NCBI GenBank assembly: GCA_002490665.1
Contig: DKUL01000086.1
Coordinates: 57,391 to 109,911, forward strand
Direction: 5' to 3'
DNA from: Lachnospiraceae bacterium UBA7205
GTDB taxonomy: Bacteria; Bacillota; Clostridia; Lachnospirales; Lachnospiraceae
DNA: 52,521 bases
Shown: positions 7,525 through 16,996 of the stretch, piece by piece
Position numbering within the stretch: the first letter of the stretch is position 1
Layout of the letters: each line of letters begins with the position of its first letter
Position numbers and translations under genes: made by a program
Notes under the pieces: generated by a model
What the model was told of the DNA's origin: nothing
The model's database searches: none
Seen by the model: the letters and a program-made list of their open reading frames with translations, nothing else

Positions 7525-10209
7525 ATGACGAAAAGACATAGAATGTTCAGAACAGCGGCGGCGCTGTCCATACTGGTGTGCCTGACTGCCGCACGGCATC
7601 TGGGGACGGCTGTCGCGGCGCTGTTCAACGAAAACAATGCAGTCCATGTGGACCCGGACGCGATAGAAAGCGCGACGCTGATTATCGGAACCCACCTGAT
7701 TTACCTGCACGCGCTGAATGAGGAAATTTACGCCGCCGCAATGGACTCCGCTTCTTTGTCCGGGCAGGACAGGCGGTTTTACAAGTCGGAGCTTGCCGGG
7801 GGAATGTGGGTCGAAATTACGGATGCGGGGTCTGTGCGGGACATCACGGCGGCGGGCAATATTGTGGACAAGAGTGAAATTCAGGCGCTTTTCCTGACAC
7901 ACCACACGAAATCCGACAGGGTCACCTATGATTTGCGGACAAATGCAAAAGTGTGTATTTTCGACATCTATAACGTATATGACCTGGAGAACATGCCGGA
8001 GCTAGAACCGCTAAAGCTACAGTATGACATGATGAAGGAGGCGGGAAGCAGGACTAAAACGATAAAGCGGAACAGGAACCTTGTACAACAGTTTTTTGCA
8101 ATGTCGGTCAGGTCGGAAACAACAGCATTATATGACAGGCAGCTTCAGGCGCTGCAGGGGTATTATGACGAGCTTGCGGCAAATGGGGCAGAGAGCAGGG
8201 ACTGTGAGATGGTGTTGTACGTGATGGCTAAAGTTGACAATTCGAGAAAGGCGGCTGTGTACACGCTGATAGAAAGCGGCCTGGCATCGCTGCAGAATAA
8301 AGTGACAGACGTGTCAGGCAATGCGGACCTGGAGCTTGACGATGCGCTCCTTACGGCAATCGGAAACAGCCAGAATGCGCTTGCCGAAAGCATGAGCGAG
8401 GCGCAGGGGAATATGCTTGCCATGGGAGATACCGTCCTCTCGGAGACAGAGTACACGCTGTCGGAGGAGATGATAGCAAATGCCATAAACGACAATTATT
8501 TTGCATGTGACGAGCAGAACCGGAAATTGCAGCACCTCCAGAATATCAGTGCGGGAGTCATTGTTGACAGACAGGGTGAAACAGAGCTGTTAAATGGGAT
8601 GACAGACAAGGCGGATGTCGTGTATGGTCAGATGCTGTCCCGCGGCGCCACAAACGAATATATGACACTTGTGTCACAAAATGTGTCGCACGCGGCGCTG
8701 CAAAGCAGGATGAAGGCGGACATGGCAGATGCAAACGCCGCGCGCGGGGAACTTGAATTCTTCATACAGGGAAAAACGGACAGGATGGAATGGGAGGAGG
8801 CACAGGGCTATATTCTGACGCGGATACAGGATGCGGCGAAATTTAAGGCGGCTGTCAGGACGGATGCCTACCGGACAGAATACCAGAATTCTGTGACGGC
8901 ATACGTGGACTGGCTGAATGCGCTGCTTGACAGCAGCCGGAAAAATGGCAGCAGCCAGACCGAGGAGGAGGGCATGTACGAGCAGAAAGCCGACCTGCAG
9001 CAGCTAAAGCTTCAGGCACTGGACGAGCTGGATCTGGACACGGCAAAAAAAATCGACGCGCAGATAGCGGAAATCGACAAAAAAATTGATTCCACGCAAG
9101 GGGACGCTTCCGACAAATTAAGTGCGCTGATACAGCAGAAGACAGAGCTGGAAAAAAAACTGCAAAAAGAGCTGGGAGAACAGGCAGAGGATTCCGGTGA
9201 GCCGGACAGCGCTGGCGACTCGGCGGCTGTGCAATTACAGGTCGAGATAAGCAGGCTGGAGGTGGAGATTGCCGAGAACAGAATGGCGCTTCCCGAGGAC
9301 AGCCAGGCGGCAAATATCGTAAACAGCAAAAATGAGATACTGCGTCTGCTGGCAGAGGGGGATGAGGGCGATGCGGCATTGGTGTCGCTGGAAAGCAATG
9401 TCAGCGTGCTTGCCACGATGCTTGCGGAAGGTTCCCCGCTTGCGCGGGAGGCATTGAAGGAGGTATACCAGAAGCTGCTGGCGAAATCAGAGCTGGAAGG
9501 CGTCGGGGCGTATCAGGATTTGCAGGGGCAGATTGAAACGGCAATTTCTGACAGTGTTGTCAACACCAGCCTGTCCGGTGAAATGACAGCGCAGGACGCA
9601 CAGCGTGTCATCGCGGACGCCCTGGGTATCGAAAGCCTGACGGACGCGCAGGGCAGCGTTTTGTCAGGAATACCGAAAGACGATATGGCTGCCGCGCTCA
9701 TTGCACTGGGGGAGTTTGACAAGAAGACAGGACACACCGCACAGACAATGGGTGAGGCGGGTGAAAGCGGTGCGAAGCCCTCGGAGATACATACAATGAC
9801 AGAGGGACTTGCCGCCATGTTAAGCCAGGGTGATGACGGCGTTGTGTTTCAGACAAAAAAGCAGGGAGGCGAGTGCTATGTTCCGGCAGAGACGCTTGCG
9901 GGCTATCTGGGATATCGCTATATATGGAATGACACCAAAAAGAGCGCCGTCCTGTCAAGGGGAAGACATTTCTACCGTTTCACGGCATTTCGGGAAACCG
10001 TGGAGAATGAGGCGGGAGAAACTGTTTATATGGAGAGTCTGGCAGGCTTTTCCGGCGGAATCCATATTCCGGCGTCTTTTGTGGAAACTTGTTTTGCCTG
10101 CCGGCTCTATGAGATTCCCGGCACCAGTTATTCAGTACTTGTGAATGACGAGGCAGAAGAGAAGTCGCAGGAAATACTTTCCGCGTTAATGGAGAAAGGA
10201 GGATTCTGA
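7525..10209 (+). CDS. Exported coiled-coil protein with C-terminal stalk (copper amine oxidase N-like) domain
   Basis: An 894-residue protein with a signal peptide (MTKRHRMFRTAAALSILV start). Most of it is helical; residues about 490-600 are an Asp/Glu/Lys/Gln-rich coiled coil. The last 130 residues (from about KKQGGECYVPAETLAGYLGY, then YIWNDTKKSAVLSRG, and later GGIHIPASFVETCF) have the two-part pattern of the stalk domain found in many exported Clostridia proteins. ATG 7525 was chosen because AAAGGAG lies at 7512-7518; longer reading frames start inside the previous gene. The stop codon overlaps the next start (TGATG). Together with the TolC-like protein it may form a cell-wall structure through which the CIS is attached or fired; that is inference. 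Confidence 0.6.
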   Translation: MTKRHRMFRTAAALSILVCLTAARHLGTAVAALFNENNAVHVDPDAIESATLIIGTHLIYLHALNEEIYAAAMDSASLSGQDRRFYKSELAGGMWVEITDAGSVRDITAAGNIVDKSEIQALFLTHHTKSDRVTYDLRTNAKVCIFDIYNVYDLENMPELEPLKLQYDMMKEAGSRTKTIKRNRNLVQQFFAMSVRSETTALYDRQLQALQGYYDELAANGAESRDCEMVLYVMAKVDNSRKAAVYTLIESGLASLQNKVTDVSGNADLELDDALLTAIGNSQNALAESMSEAQGNMLAMGDTVLSETEYTLSEEMIANAINDNYFACDEQNRKLQHLQNISAGVIVDRQGETELLNGMTDKADVVYGQMLSRGATNEYMTLVSQNVSHAALQSRMKADMADANAARGELEFFIQGKTDRMEWEEAQGYILTRIQDAAKFKAAVRTDAYRTEYQNSVTAYVDWLNALLDSSRKNGSSQTEEEGMYEQKADLQQLKLQALDELDLDTAKKIDAQIAEIDKKIDSTQGDASDKLSALIQQKTELEKKLQKELGEQAEDSGEPDSAGDSAAVQLQVEISRLEVEIAENRMALPEDSQAANIVNSKNEILRLLAEGDEGDAALVSLESNVSVLATMLAEGSPLAREALKEVYQKLLAKSELEGVGAYQDLQGQIETAISDSVVNTSLSGEMTAQDAQRVIADALGIESLTDAQGSVLSGIPKDDMAAALIALGEFDKKTGHTAQTMGEAGESGAKPSEIHTMTEGLAAMLSQGDDGVVFQTKKQGGECYVPAETLAGYLGYRYIWNDTKKSAVLSRGRHFYRFTAFRETVENEAGETVYMESLAGFSGGIHIPASFVETCFACRLYEIPGTSYSVLVNDEAEEKSQEILSALMEKGGF

Positions 10210-10598
10210 TGGGAGCAGTTGTAGTTGCGGGGGCAAGCATGCAGTGCCCGTTTGGGACAGTGCCAGCGACGTTATCGGTCACATCACAGGGCAGTGTGCT
10301 GGCAGAGGGAAAACCGGTTGCGACGATACAGGACTGCGCGCCCCTCGTCAATATTTCGGGCTGCGGCATGTGTTCATCCATGGCAAACCCGCAGGTGGCA
10401 TCCGCAACAGCGGCGGCGCTGGGGGTGCTGACACCGCAGCCGTGTATTCCGGCGGTGGCAGGCACATGGATACCCGCGCAGACGAAATGCATAGCGGATG
10501 GAAAACCCTGTCTGACTGGCGAGGCGACTGCCGTATGCAGTTATGGCGGTACAATTGGCATCATGGATACCGGTCAGAAAACGGTAATTATTGCATAG
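10209..10598 (+). CDS. DUF4280 PAAR-like spike-tip protein
   Basis: A 129-residue protein typical of the DUF4280 family, which is related to PAAR spike tips: MGAVVVAGASMQCPFGTVP at the start, a cysteine-containing centre (DCAPLVNISGCGMCSSMANP) and CLTGEATAVCSYGGTIGIMDTGQ at the end. Such proteins sharpen the spike of contractile systems and can carry effectors. Here no extra effector domain is attached, and the length is normal for the family. The start overlaps the previous stop by one base, so the two are probably translationally coupled. It comes just before the sheath, 31 bases away. Confidence 0.8.
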   Translation: MGAVVVAGASMQCPFGTVPATLSVTSQGSVLAEGKPVATIQDCAPLVNISGCGMCSSMANPQVASATAAALGVLTPQPCIPAVAGTWIPAQTKCIADGKPCLTGEATAVCSYGGTIGIMDTGQKTVIIA

Positions 10599-10629
10599 GA
10601 AATAATAGAACAAAAGGAGAGAGAAAAAA

Positions 10630-12327
10630 ATGGCTGAATATTTATCACCAGGAGTATATGTGGAGGAATATGACAATTCCCCGCGCGCCATTGAGGGCGT
10701 GGGCACAAGCACGGCAGGATTTGTGGGCATGGCAGTAAAAGGTGCGGCAAAAGGCGCGCCGTCACTCATCACAAGCTTTTCGGAATTCCTGCGGGAGTTC
10801 GGCGGGTATCTGAGTGAGTTTACACATGGCGGATACCGGTTTTTGGCTGGTTGCGTGGAGCAGTTTTTTGCAAATGGCGGCACGCGCTGTTATATCGCAA
10901 GGGTGGTGGCGCCAGGGGCTTGCGCGGCGTCAGCCAGCAAAGGGATCTTGCATATCCGTGCGGCAAATGAGGGCATATGGGGAAACCGCATCCAGATTCA
11001 CATTGCCTCCAGTGCAAAAAAGAAGATACAGCTTCTTGAGAAGGCTGGGGAGAATGCATACAGGGCAAAGAATGCGGATGGCTTTATGGAAGGGGACACG
11101 GTGGTCTTTGGGACACAATACAATAGGATTGCGTCCATATTTGACGATGTCATTACATTTGCGGTTCCGTTTACGGATGACCCGGTGGATGCAGGGCTTG
11201 TGCCGAAAAAGCTTCTGTACCTTGTCGAGACGGACATCCAGGTGCGGTATGGGGACGAGGTGGAGGAATATGCCGGGGTCAGCTTCAACGTGGCATCGCC
11301 CGATTATATCACGCACAGACTCAAAAAAAGTGAGCTGGTCAGTATCAGCGTGGAAGCGGCAGATAAGTATGATAATCCTGTCAACCAGATATTTGAGGAT
11401 GACCGGATGAGCGGAGATATTGTGCTTGCGGGTGGAAATGACGGAAGCATCGGCGCTGTCACGGCGGGAACCTTTATCGGTGCGGACAATGGTCCGGGCA
11501 GCCGCAGCGGTATACAGGCATTTATTGAAAATGACCAGGTCAGCATGCTTGCGGTTCCGGGAATCACAATTCCTGATGTTATCGTCTCGCTGGTCTCACA
11601 CTGCGAAAACCTCAAAAACCGTTTTGCTGTCCTTGACATGCCGGAGGATTACGTCAAGACAAAGGAGCTGCTGGAGTACCGCGGAATGATTGACAGCACC
11701 TATGCTGCCATGTACCATCCGTGGATTCAGGTGTATGACCGCTCCACGCAGAAACCGGGATATTTCCCGCCGTCGGGCGCCGTTATGGGGGTCTATGCGA
11801 GGACGGATGTGACCAGGGGCGTGCATAAGGCGCCGGCAAACGAGACGGTAATGTGCGCGGGGCTTAGTGTGTACTATAACAAAGGGGAGCAGGACATTTT
11901 AAATCCGGCAGGAGTCAACCTGATTCGCAGGCTTCCCGGGCAGGGAATCCGCGTGTGGGGGGCACGGACGGCGAGCAGCAACAATGCGTTCCAGTATGTC
12001 AATGTCAGAAGGCTCTTCATCTATGTGGAGGAGAGCATTAAGGCAAACACAAACTGGGTGGTGTTTGAGCCCAATGACGTGACATTGTGGTCGCGGGTCG
12101 GCATCACGATATCCTCTTTTCTCGATACATTGTGGAGAAGCGGGATGCTTGCCGGTACAAGCCCGGAGGAGAGCTATTTTGTTGAAATCGGACCGTCTAC
12201 CATGACACAGGATGACATTCGGAGCGGAAGGCTTATCTGCAATATCGGCATATCACCCTCACGCTCTGCCGAGTTTGTGATATTCCGGGTCACACAGTAC
12301 ACGGCGGAATCCGGTTCGGGAAATTAA
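10630..12327 (+). CDS. Contractile tail sheath protein
   Basis: A 565-residue sheath protein. The N-terminus (LSPGVYVEE) and the C-terminal part (NVRRLFIYVEESIKANTNWV followed by a helix and a beta strand) are hallmarks of phage and CIS sheath subunits, whose C-terminal domains form the inner sheath layer. Family members range from about 350 to 670 residues. The sheath contracts and drives the inner tube outwards. It is followed 34 bases later by the tube gene, as expected. Ribosome binding site AAAGGAGAG precedes ATG 10630. Confidence 0.93.
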   Translation: MAEYLSPGVYVEEYDNSPRAIEGVGTSTAGFVGMAVKGAAKGAPSLITSFSEFLREFGGYLSEFTHGGYRFLAGCVEQFFANGGTRCYIARVVAPGACAASASKGILHIRAANEGIWGNRIQIHIASSAKKKIQLLEKAGENAYRAKNADGFMEGDTVVFGTQYNRIASIFDDVITFAVPFTDDPVDAGLVPKKLLYLVETDIQVRYGDEVEEYAGVSFNVASPDYITHRLKKSELVSISVEAADKYDNPVNQIFEDDRMSGDIVLAGGNDGSIGAVTAGTFIGADNGPGSRSGIQAFIENDQVSMLAVPGITIPDVIVSLVSHCENLKNRFAVLDMPEDYVKTKELLEYRGMIDSTYAAMYHPWIQVYDRSTQKPGYFPPSGAVMGVYARTDVTRGVHKAPANETVMCAGLSVYYNKGEQDILNPAGVNLIRRLPGQGIRVWGARTASSNNAFQYVNVRRLFIYVEESIKANTNWVVFEPNDVTLWSRVGITISSFLDTLWRSGMLAGTSPEESYFVEIGPSTMTQDDIRSGRLICNIGISPSRSAEFVIFRVTQYTAESGSGN

Positions 12328-12361
12328 TGAAGGATGAATTATAGACAAGCAAAGGAGAAAA

Positions 12362-12862
12362 ATGAATATGGCAACTTATGATAATGGTTCAGGTCTTGCG
12401 TACCCATTGACAAAAATGAACTTTCTCGTGACGGTGGATTCCGTGAGCGGGACTGCGGCGTTTACCGAGGTCAGCGGCGTGGAGGCTTCCGTGGATGTAA
12501 TTGAATTCAGACAGGGCAATGCCCACAGCATGGCGCCGGTCAAAATCCCGGGACTTGTGAAGCATGGAAATGTCACATTGAAGATGGGGTATACCCTGGA
12601 CAGTGCATTTAAGACATGGATTCAGGAATGTGTCAGTGAGACAAGGGGGGAGATGCCCCGCTCCAAGGTTTCCATTGAACTGATAGACACAAATCCGGGC
12701 ACACCGTCCACGGCCGTGACAAGCATTCAGGGGACGCGGGTATGGGTACTCACAAATGCGTGGGTGGCAAAATACAGCGCGCCGGACTTAAATGCCACTG
12801 CAAACGAGGTGGCAATCGAGTCGGTGGAGCTTGCCTATGAGGAGCTGATAATACCAAATTAG
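12362..12862 (+). CDS. Inner tube protein (gp19-like)
   Basis: A 166-residue tube subunit. The signature is FTEVSGVEASVDVIEFRQGN followed by a beta-rich body ending in EVAIESVELAYEELI, as in the phage tail region (T4 gp19-like) family. It forms hexameric rings inside the sheath. I chose ATG 12362, with GGAG 5 bases upstream; ATG 12368 is the alternative. Its place directly behind the sheath supports the call. Confidence 0.92.
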   Translation: MNMATYDNGSGLAYPLTKMNFLVTVDSVSGTAAFTEVSGVEASVDVIEFRQGNAHSMAPVKIPGLVKHGNVTLKMGYTLDSAFKTWIQECVSETRGEMPRSKVSIELIDTNPGTPSTAVTSIQGTRVWVLTNAWVAKYSAPDLNATANEVAIESVELAYEELIIPN

Positions 12863-12888
12863 GGGAAAGGTAAAAAGGGAGGATTTGC

Positions 12889-13251
12889 GTGCAGACAGTA
12901 TATGATTTTGAACTGCCAAAAGGGTATATGGACAACAGCGGGGAAATTCACAAAAAGGGAAAAATGCGTCTTGCGACGGCAGGTGATGAAATCAGTGCGA
13001 CAAGGGATCCAAGGGTGCTGGGCAATCCCTCTTATCTGAGTATTGTGGTTCTGTCAAAGGTCATTACTGAGATGGAGGGTGTCGAGATGGTCACTACGAC
13101 ATTGATTGAAAAACTCTTTACCGCGGACATGGCTTTTTTGCAGGATATGTATCAGAAAATAAACAATACCGAGGCAGTTACGATGAAAGTAGTCTGTCCG
13201 GAATGCGGAAACACGCATGAGGTGCCGCTAAATTTTACGCGGGAGGGATAA
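12889..13251 (+). CDS. Tail assembly (chaperone-like) protein with CPECG motif
   Basis: A 120-residue protein resembling the short tail assembly proteins encoded after the tube in CIS clusters: LPKGYMDNSGEIHKKGKMRLAT at the start is typical. Near the end lies VVCPECGNTHEVPL, half of a zinc-ribbon pair; only two cysteines are present, so zinc binding would need dimerisation. It starts at GTG 12889 behind GGAGG. The stop codon overlaps the ribosome binding site of the next small gene, suggesting coupled translation. Confidence 0.75.
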   Translation: MQTVYDFELPKGYMDNSGEIHKKGKMRLATAGDEISATRDPRVLGNPSYLSIVVLSKVITEMEGVEMVTTTLIEKLFTADMAFLQDMYQKINNTEAVTMKVVCPECGNTHEVPLNFTREG

Positions 13252-13253
13252 GG

Positions 13254-13472
13254 CTGTACCCGGCAGAGGAGCTTTATAAGGAAATGTCATTTATTGCGTA
13301 CTATTTTCATTGGAGCGAGGCATCTGTGCTTCAGATGGAACACGCGGCAAGGAGGAAATGGTGCAGGGAGATATCTGACATCAACAAAAGCCTTGCGCCC
13401 TCGGACAAAGAGAGAGAAAAGAATAAAAGGAGATCCATTTTCACATGGGAAAAATCAGGAGTGACTCGCTGA
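13254..13472 (+). CDS. DUF6760-like small CIS protein, probable CTG start
   Basis: A 72-residue protein if read from CTG 13254, or 62 residues from ATG 13284. The sequence LYPAEELYKEMSFIAYYFHW, then LQMEHAARRKWCREISDINK, matches a small protein family (DUF6760 as I recall) that sits between the tail assembly protein and the second tube in many CIS and tail clusters. The family begins with the YPxEELxxE segment, which is lost from the ATG. GGGAGG at 13241-13246 is 7 bases before CTG 13254, and there is no ATG, GTG or TTG in frame between the upstream stop (13218) and ATG 13284. The 3' end overlaps the second tube gene by 28 bases. Confidence 0.7.
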   Translation: MYPAEELYKEMSFIAYYFHWSEASVLQMEHAARRKWCREISDINKSLAPSDKEREKNKRRSIFTWEKSGVTR

Positions 13473-14062
13473 CCAATCCGGTTGCAAACAGTATTTTTCT
13501 GCTGCGCGTCGATGCGCTGTATGATTTGGCATGTACCAGGGTGAGCGGCATCACGCAGGAAAAGGAGTACGAAAATATCATGGAGGGCGGGGTGAACGGT
13601 TATGTCCATCTGCGGGAAAAGCCTGTCTCAAAACCCAATACCCTGCAGATAGAACGGTATGTGGGTGAAAAATATTTTGACCCGCTTCCTGTAGGCTACC
13701 AAAGCACTGTTCCGCTGGTGCTCTATGTCGGGCGTTATCTGAACAATTTTAATCATCCGACAATGACCTTCTCCTTTTCGGGGATAACGGTAATCAGCAA
13801 AAAGTATGGGGAACTGGACGCCGAGAAAGGCGGGCTTATGACGGTGACGACGGAGATTGCATATCAGGAGGTTGTTGTCACAAAGTCCGAAAAGGATGTG
13901 CCAAGAAAGCCGTGGGCATTTGGCAGGACGGCAAAAAAGTACACAGGCTCCGGAAAGCGCCGTGCGGTATATAACAAGGACGAGCTGCGGAAAAAGGACA
14001 TGGAGGCGCTTAGCAGAAGATGGCCGGAAAAGCGGAGCGCGAGAACGGTCAAAAAATTTTAA
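13445..14062 (+). CDS. Second tube-like protein (baseplate-proximal tube)
   Basis: A 205-residue protein of the same tail-tube class as the gene at 12362 but longer, with NSIFLLRVDALYDLACTRVSGI near the start and a basic tail (GKRRAVYNKDELRKKDMEAL). In characterised CIS particles, paralogous tube proteins form the first rings above the baseplate, and this one is in the position expected for that. The start ATG 13445 has AAAAGGAG about 12 bases upstream. It overlaps the preceding small gene by 28 bases. Confidence 0.75.
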   Translation: MGKIRSDSLTNPVANSIFLLRVDALYDLACTRVSGITQEKEYENIMEGGVNGYVHLREKPVSKPNTLQIERYVGEKYFDPLPVGYQSTVPLVLYVGRYLNNFNHPTMTFSFSGITVISKKYGELDAEKGGLMTVTTEIAYQEVVVTKSEKDVPRKPWAFGRTAKKYTGSGKRRAVYNKDELRKKDMEALSRRWPEKRSARTVKKF

Positions 14063-14083
14063 TGGGACAAAAAGGAGAGCGGT

Positions 14084-16996
14084 ATGCTGGTTATAAAAAG
14101 TCCGCTTGCCATTCAGGCCATCTGTCCGTTTGGCAGCTATACAGACATCCTCGGGGAGAAAATCAGGACAGGATACCGGCTTGCTGCCGCAGATATTACC
14201 GGGGAAGACCTTTTTCACATGATTATGCAGCGGCCGGACATCTATATCGGGATGGAGGGCAATGGAATATATCACAGCATCCTGATGGTGCGAAACCAGG
14301 TGCAGGCAGCTGCGGCACTGAAGCTGGAACTGGTAAACCAGCTTATCAACAGAATCATGCTGTACCAGACGCCCCATTTTACATACCAGGATGAAGTCTT
14401 TGTCGCATCCATGCTGCAAAAGCTGGGGATAACGGACACTGCCGGATTTATGCGGGAGGTCGTGCGGCATATGGACAGGAACCGGCTGCTCACCACGCTG
14501 ACCGACAAGTATTTTGCGCATGGCAGGGAGCTTGCCCGCATGGTCGGCAATACCATCACGGACCATGAACTGGCAGAAAACAGGTTTCGGTCGGACCGCT
14601 ATCTGCACAATGGGATTTTTAAAAGGCTGCTGACAGCGGAATGCAATAATATCCTGTACAGCTACAGGAATCAGGTGCAGGCACAAAGTGCGGCGCCAGT
14701 CAGCGTTCACGACGTGACATGGATAGAGCAGGCGGATGCCATACAGCTTTCACAGCTGCGGGAAAATATGTTTGGTCAGACAAACGCCGCTTTCTGGCAG
14801 GCGTTTTATGCCTGTGAGGCAGTGCCGCTCGCACAGGATGAGTGGACAGAGAAAAAAATAATGCAGCGCATGGCAGTGGCAGTTTTTGAAAACATATTGC
14901 AGAAGGTACACTATGAACGGCAGTACAGTTACCGTGACGGCGAGGCAGCATGGCAGGACTATACCAGTATTTTGTATCAGGGCGCCGCGGATTCCGCGGA
15001 CGTGATAGAAAGATTCCGCTATTACCAGGATGGGAAAATGGTGCATGTCAGGGAAATTGAGACATATGGACAGGGAATGCGGGACTTGCTTCGGGACGAG
15101 CTTCAGCTGACGGAGCTGCTGGTGCATCTGGATGCGGGCACGCGTCTGGATGATGAAAATGACGGGCTGTATGCGGACATGAGAAACAGTGTTGTGGTCT
15201 GCATACTGGAAAACCAGAATTTTCAGAAGCAGCTGTCGGAGAAAATGAGAATCAGGGAGCGCGGGCAATACCGCGTGGAACAGGAAAAACGGTATGCAGA
15301 AGATGAGACGGACTATATCAGCGAGCTGCGCGCGTTTCAAAAGCTGTATCAGGAACTGCGGGGGACGAGCGCGCAGCAGCGTTCTGGCATAGAGGAAAAA
15401 ACAGACATAGATATATGGGCGGTGACAGATACCACGGAGGAAGCCGCAAAAAAAATATGCGTACAGCTCCAAACTTTTCAGGATGCGCAAGCCCTGTATT
15501 TCATGGGCATGGAGGATACAGGCGGGCAGGAGACAATCAGCCGGAGCGTCAGAACGCAGCATGCAGACATGCCTGACGGAATGGATGAACAAGAAAACTT
15601 TAGTCAGGTCATGCATGCTGAATTGGGCGAACCGCGTACAGCAATTCAGCAAAGCACAAATGAGAGCATCGTCACGCATCGCGCAGATATGCCTGATGAA
15701 GTGGACGGACAGGAAATCCTGAGTCAGGGCGTCATCCCTTGGCATGTCAATATGCCCGGAGAGACAGCCGGACAGGAGAACAGAATCCAGCTGTATCAGG
15801 ACAGCTATATCGAACAGTTTCTAAACCGCTATGCGGAAGTCCTGGATGATGGGGACATTCCGCTGATGGAGAATGAAAGACTGCTTGAGCGGATAAACGC
15901 TCATAATCTTTCCATGAAACAGCTTCTGGATAAAACACTGGAAAAAAGTGACACGAGTGTCATTGATGGACAGACAGACAGCGCTCTCCGCGATGCAGGC
16001 GAAGTGTGGAACGGGTCCAAACGTGTGTCGGTGGACATTGTTCAGGCAAGGCGCAATGCACTGCGCGTACTGGAAAATCCATATGCCGTGCTGGAGGAGA
16101 TTTATGAGCACGCGCCTGCTGTCAAGAAAAATATTCCCCGGGAGGTGGAACGAATCCTAAGCATTGTGGATGAGCAGACCAGGATTTTTTATGAACAGCT
16201 TTTCGGTTATCGCGAAGGCGCTGAAGTCAGCCAGCCTGCCCGGGAGGACAGCCAGGGCAGCCAGGACAACCAGGGCAGCCATCATCTGGTCACGGCAGAA
16301 TATAGGGACGACATCATGGGAACGGAACCGGGCAATGACCGGGAGCCGCCTGTAGAACAAAAATTGTGCATGGAATCGGACAGTAAGGAAACAAAGACAC
16401 AGATGGCAAAAAGGCATCAGGAGCTTCTGCGCATTCAGGATAATATATACGCGCTGCTGCGCCAGATAGAGCAGAAGGAAACGCGGATATCTCGGACAGC
16501 GGCTGACATGGCAGTCATCGCGGGGGCAGCAGGATTACCGGATGTGCGGATCAGGGAGGACAGCGATGTCCCGGACAGCACAGGAAAGGACAGGCTGGAA
16601 ATCTGGAAAGTAAGGGAAGCCGTCCACGATGGGACTCGGCATGACGCAAATTCGCCCGATATCTTGCAGCTTCATCTCACACATAAAGCAGGCAGCGGTC
16701 TGGGCGGGGAAGCGCTGGATGAGATAAGGGAAGCGATACGCGATATAAGGCTGCCGGTAAAGGAACCGGATCATGGCGGAAAAACCAGCGGCAGTCCTGT
16801 TGCGGATACCGCAGACACGCAGGCATGGCAGAATAAATTTGAGGACATGAGGCGGGAACTGACTGCACAGAGCGAGGAACAGCTTACGCACCTTGTGGAG
16901 CGCAGCCTGAAAACGCAGGTACGCACCATTTCGGACAAAGTATATTTGGAGCTTGAGAGGAGACTGAGAAATGAACAGCGCAGAAGGGGCTGCTGA
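14084..16996 (+). CDS. Long soluble protein in the tape-measure position
   Basis: A 970-residue, mainly helical protein without membrane segments that I cannot assign by sequence. The first 100 residues (MLVIKSPLAIQAICPFGSYT) look globular; long helical stretches follow, with an acidic, Gln-rich middle. Three diverged repeats lie at about residues 491-512, 531-550 and 552-571 (TQHADMPDGMDEQENFSQ, THRADMPDEVDGQEILSQ, PWHVNMPGETAGQEN). It lies between the tube/assembly genes and the tube-adaptor genes, exactly where Bacillus PBSX-like tails have the tape measure. A tape measure is therefore likely by position, though it lacks the usual hydrophobic stretch. A fully helical 970-residue ruler would span at most about 145 nm. 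Ribosome binding site AAGGAG at 14071-14076. Confidence 0.5.
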   Translation: MLVIKSPLAIQAICPFGSYTDILGEKIRTGYRLAAADITGEDLFHMIMQRPDIYIGMEGNGIYHSILMVRNQVQAAAALKLELVNQLINRIMLYQTPHFTYQDEVFVASMLQKLGITDTAGFMREVVRHMDRNRLLTTLTDKYFAHGRELARMVGNTITDHELAENRFRSDRYLHNGIFKRLLTAECNNILYSYRNQVQAQSAAPVSVHDVTWIEQADAIQLSQLRENMFGQTNAAFWQAFYACEAVPLAQDEWTEKKIMQRMAVAVFENILQKVHYERQYSYRDGEAAWQDYTSILYQGAADSADVIERFRYYQDGKMVHVREIETYGQGMRDLLRDELQLTELLVHLDAGTRLDDENDGLYADMRNSVVVCILENQNFQKQLSEKMRIRERGQYRVEQEKRYAEDETDYISELRAFQKLYQELRGTSAQQRSGIEEKTDIDIWAVTDTTEEAAKKICVQLQTFQDAQALYFMGMEDTGGQETISRSVRTQHADMPDGMDEQENFSQVMHAELGEPRTAIQQSTNESIVTHRADMPDEVDGQEILSQGVIPWHVNMPGETAGQENRIQLYQDSYIEQFLNRYAEVLDDGDIPLMENERLLERINAHNLSMKQLLDKTLEKSDTSVIDGQTDSALRDAGEVWNGSKRVSVDIVQARRNALRVLENPYAVLEEIYEHAPAVKKNIPREVERILSIVDEQTRIFYEQLFGYREGAEVSQPAREDSQGSQDNQGSHHLVTAEYRDDIMGTEPGNDREPPVEQKLCMESDSKETKTQMAKRHQELLRIQDNIYALLRQIEQKETRISRTAADMAVIAGAAGLPDVRIREDSDVPDSTGKDRLEIWKVREAVHDGTRHDANSPDILQLHLTHKAGSGLGGEALDEIREAIRDIRLPVKEPDHGGKTSGSPVADTADTQAWQNKFEDMRRELTAQSEEQLTHLVERSLKTQVRTISDKVYLELERRLRNEQRRRGC

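Noticed and set aside
14750..15745. A 331-codon minus-strand frame inside the tape-measure candidate
   Set aside because: Antisense shadow; the plus-strand gene has a good binding site and fits the operon spacing.
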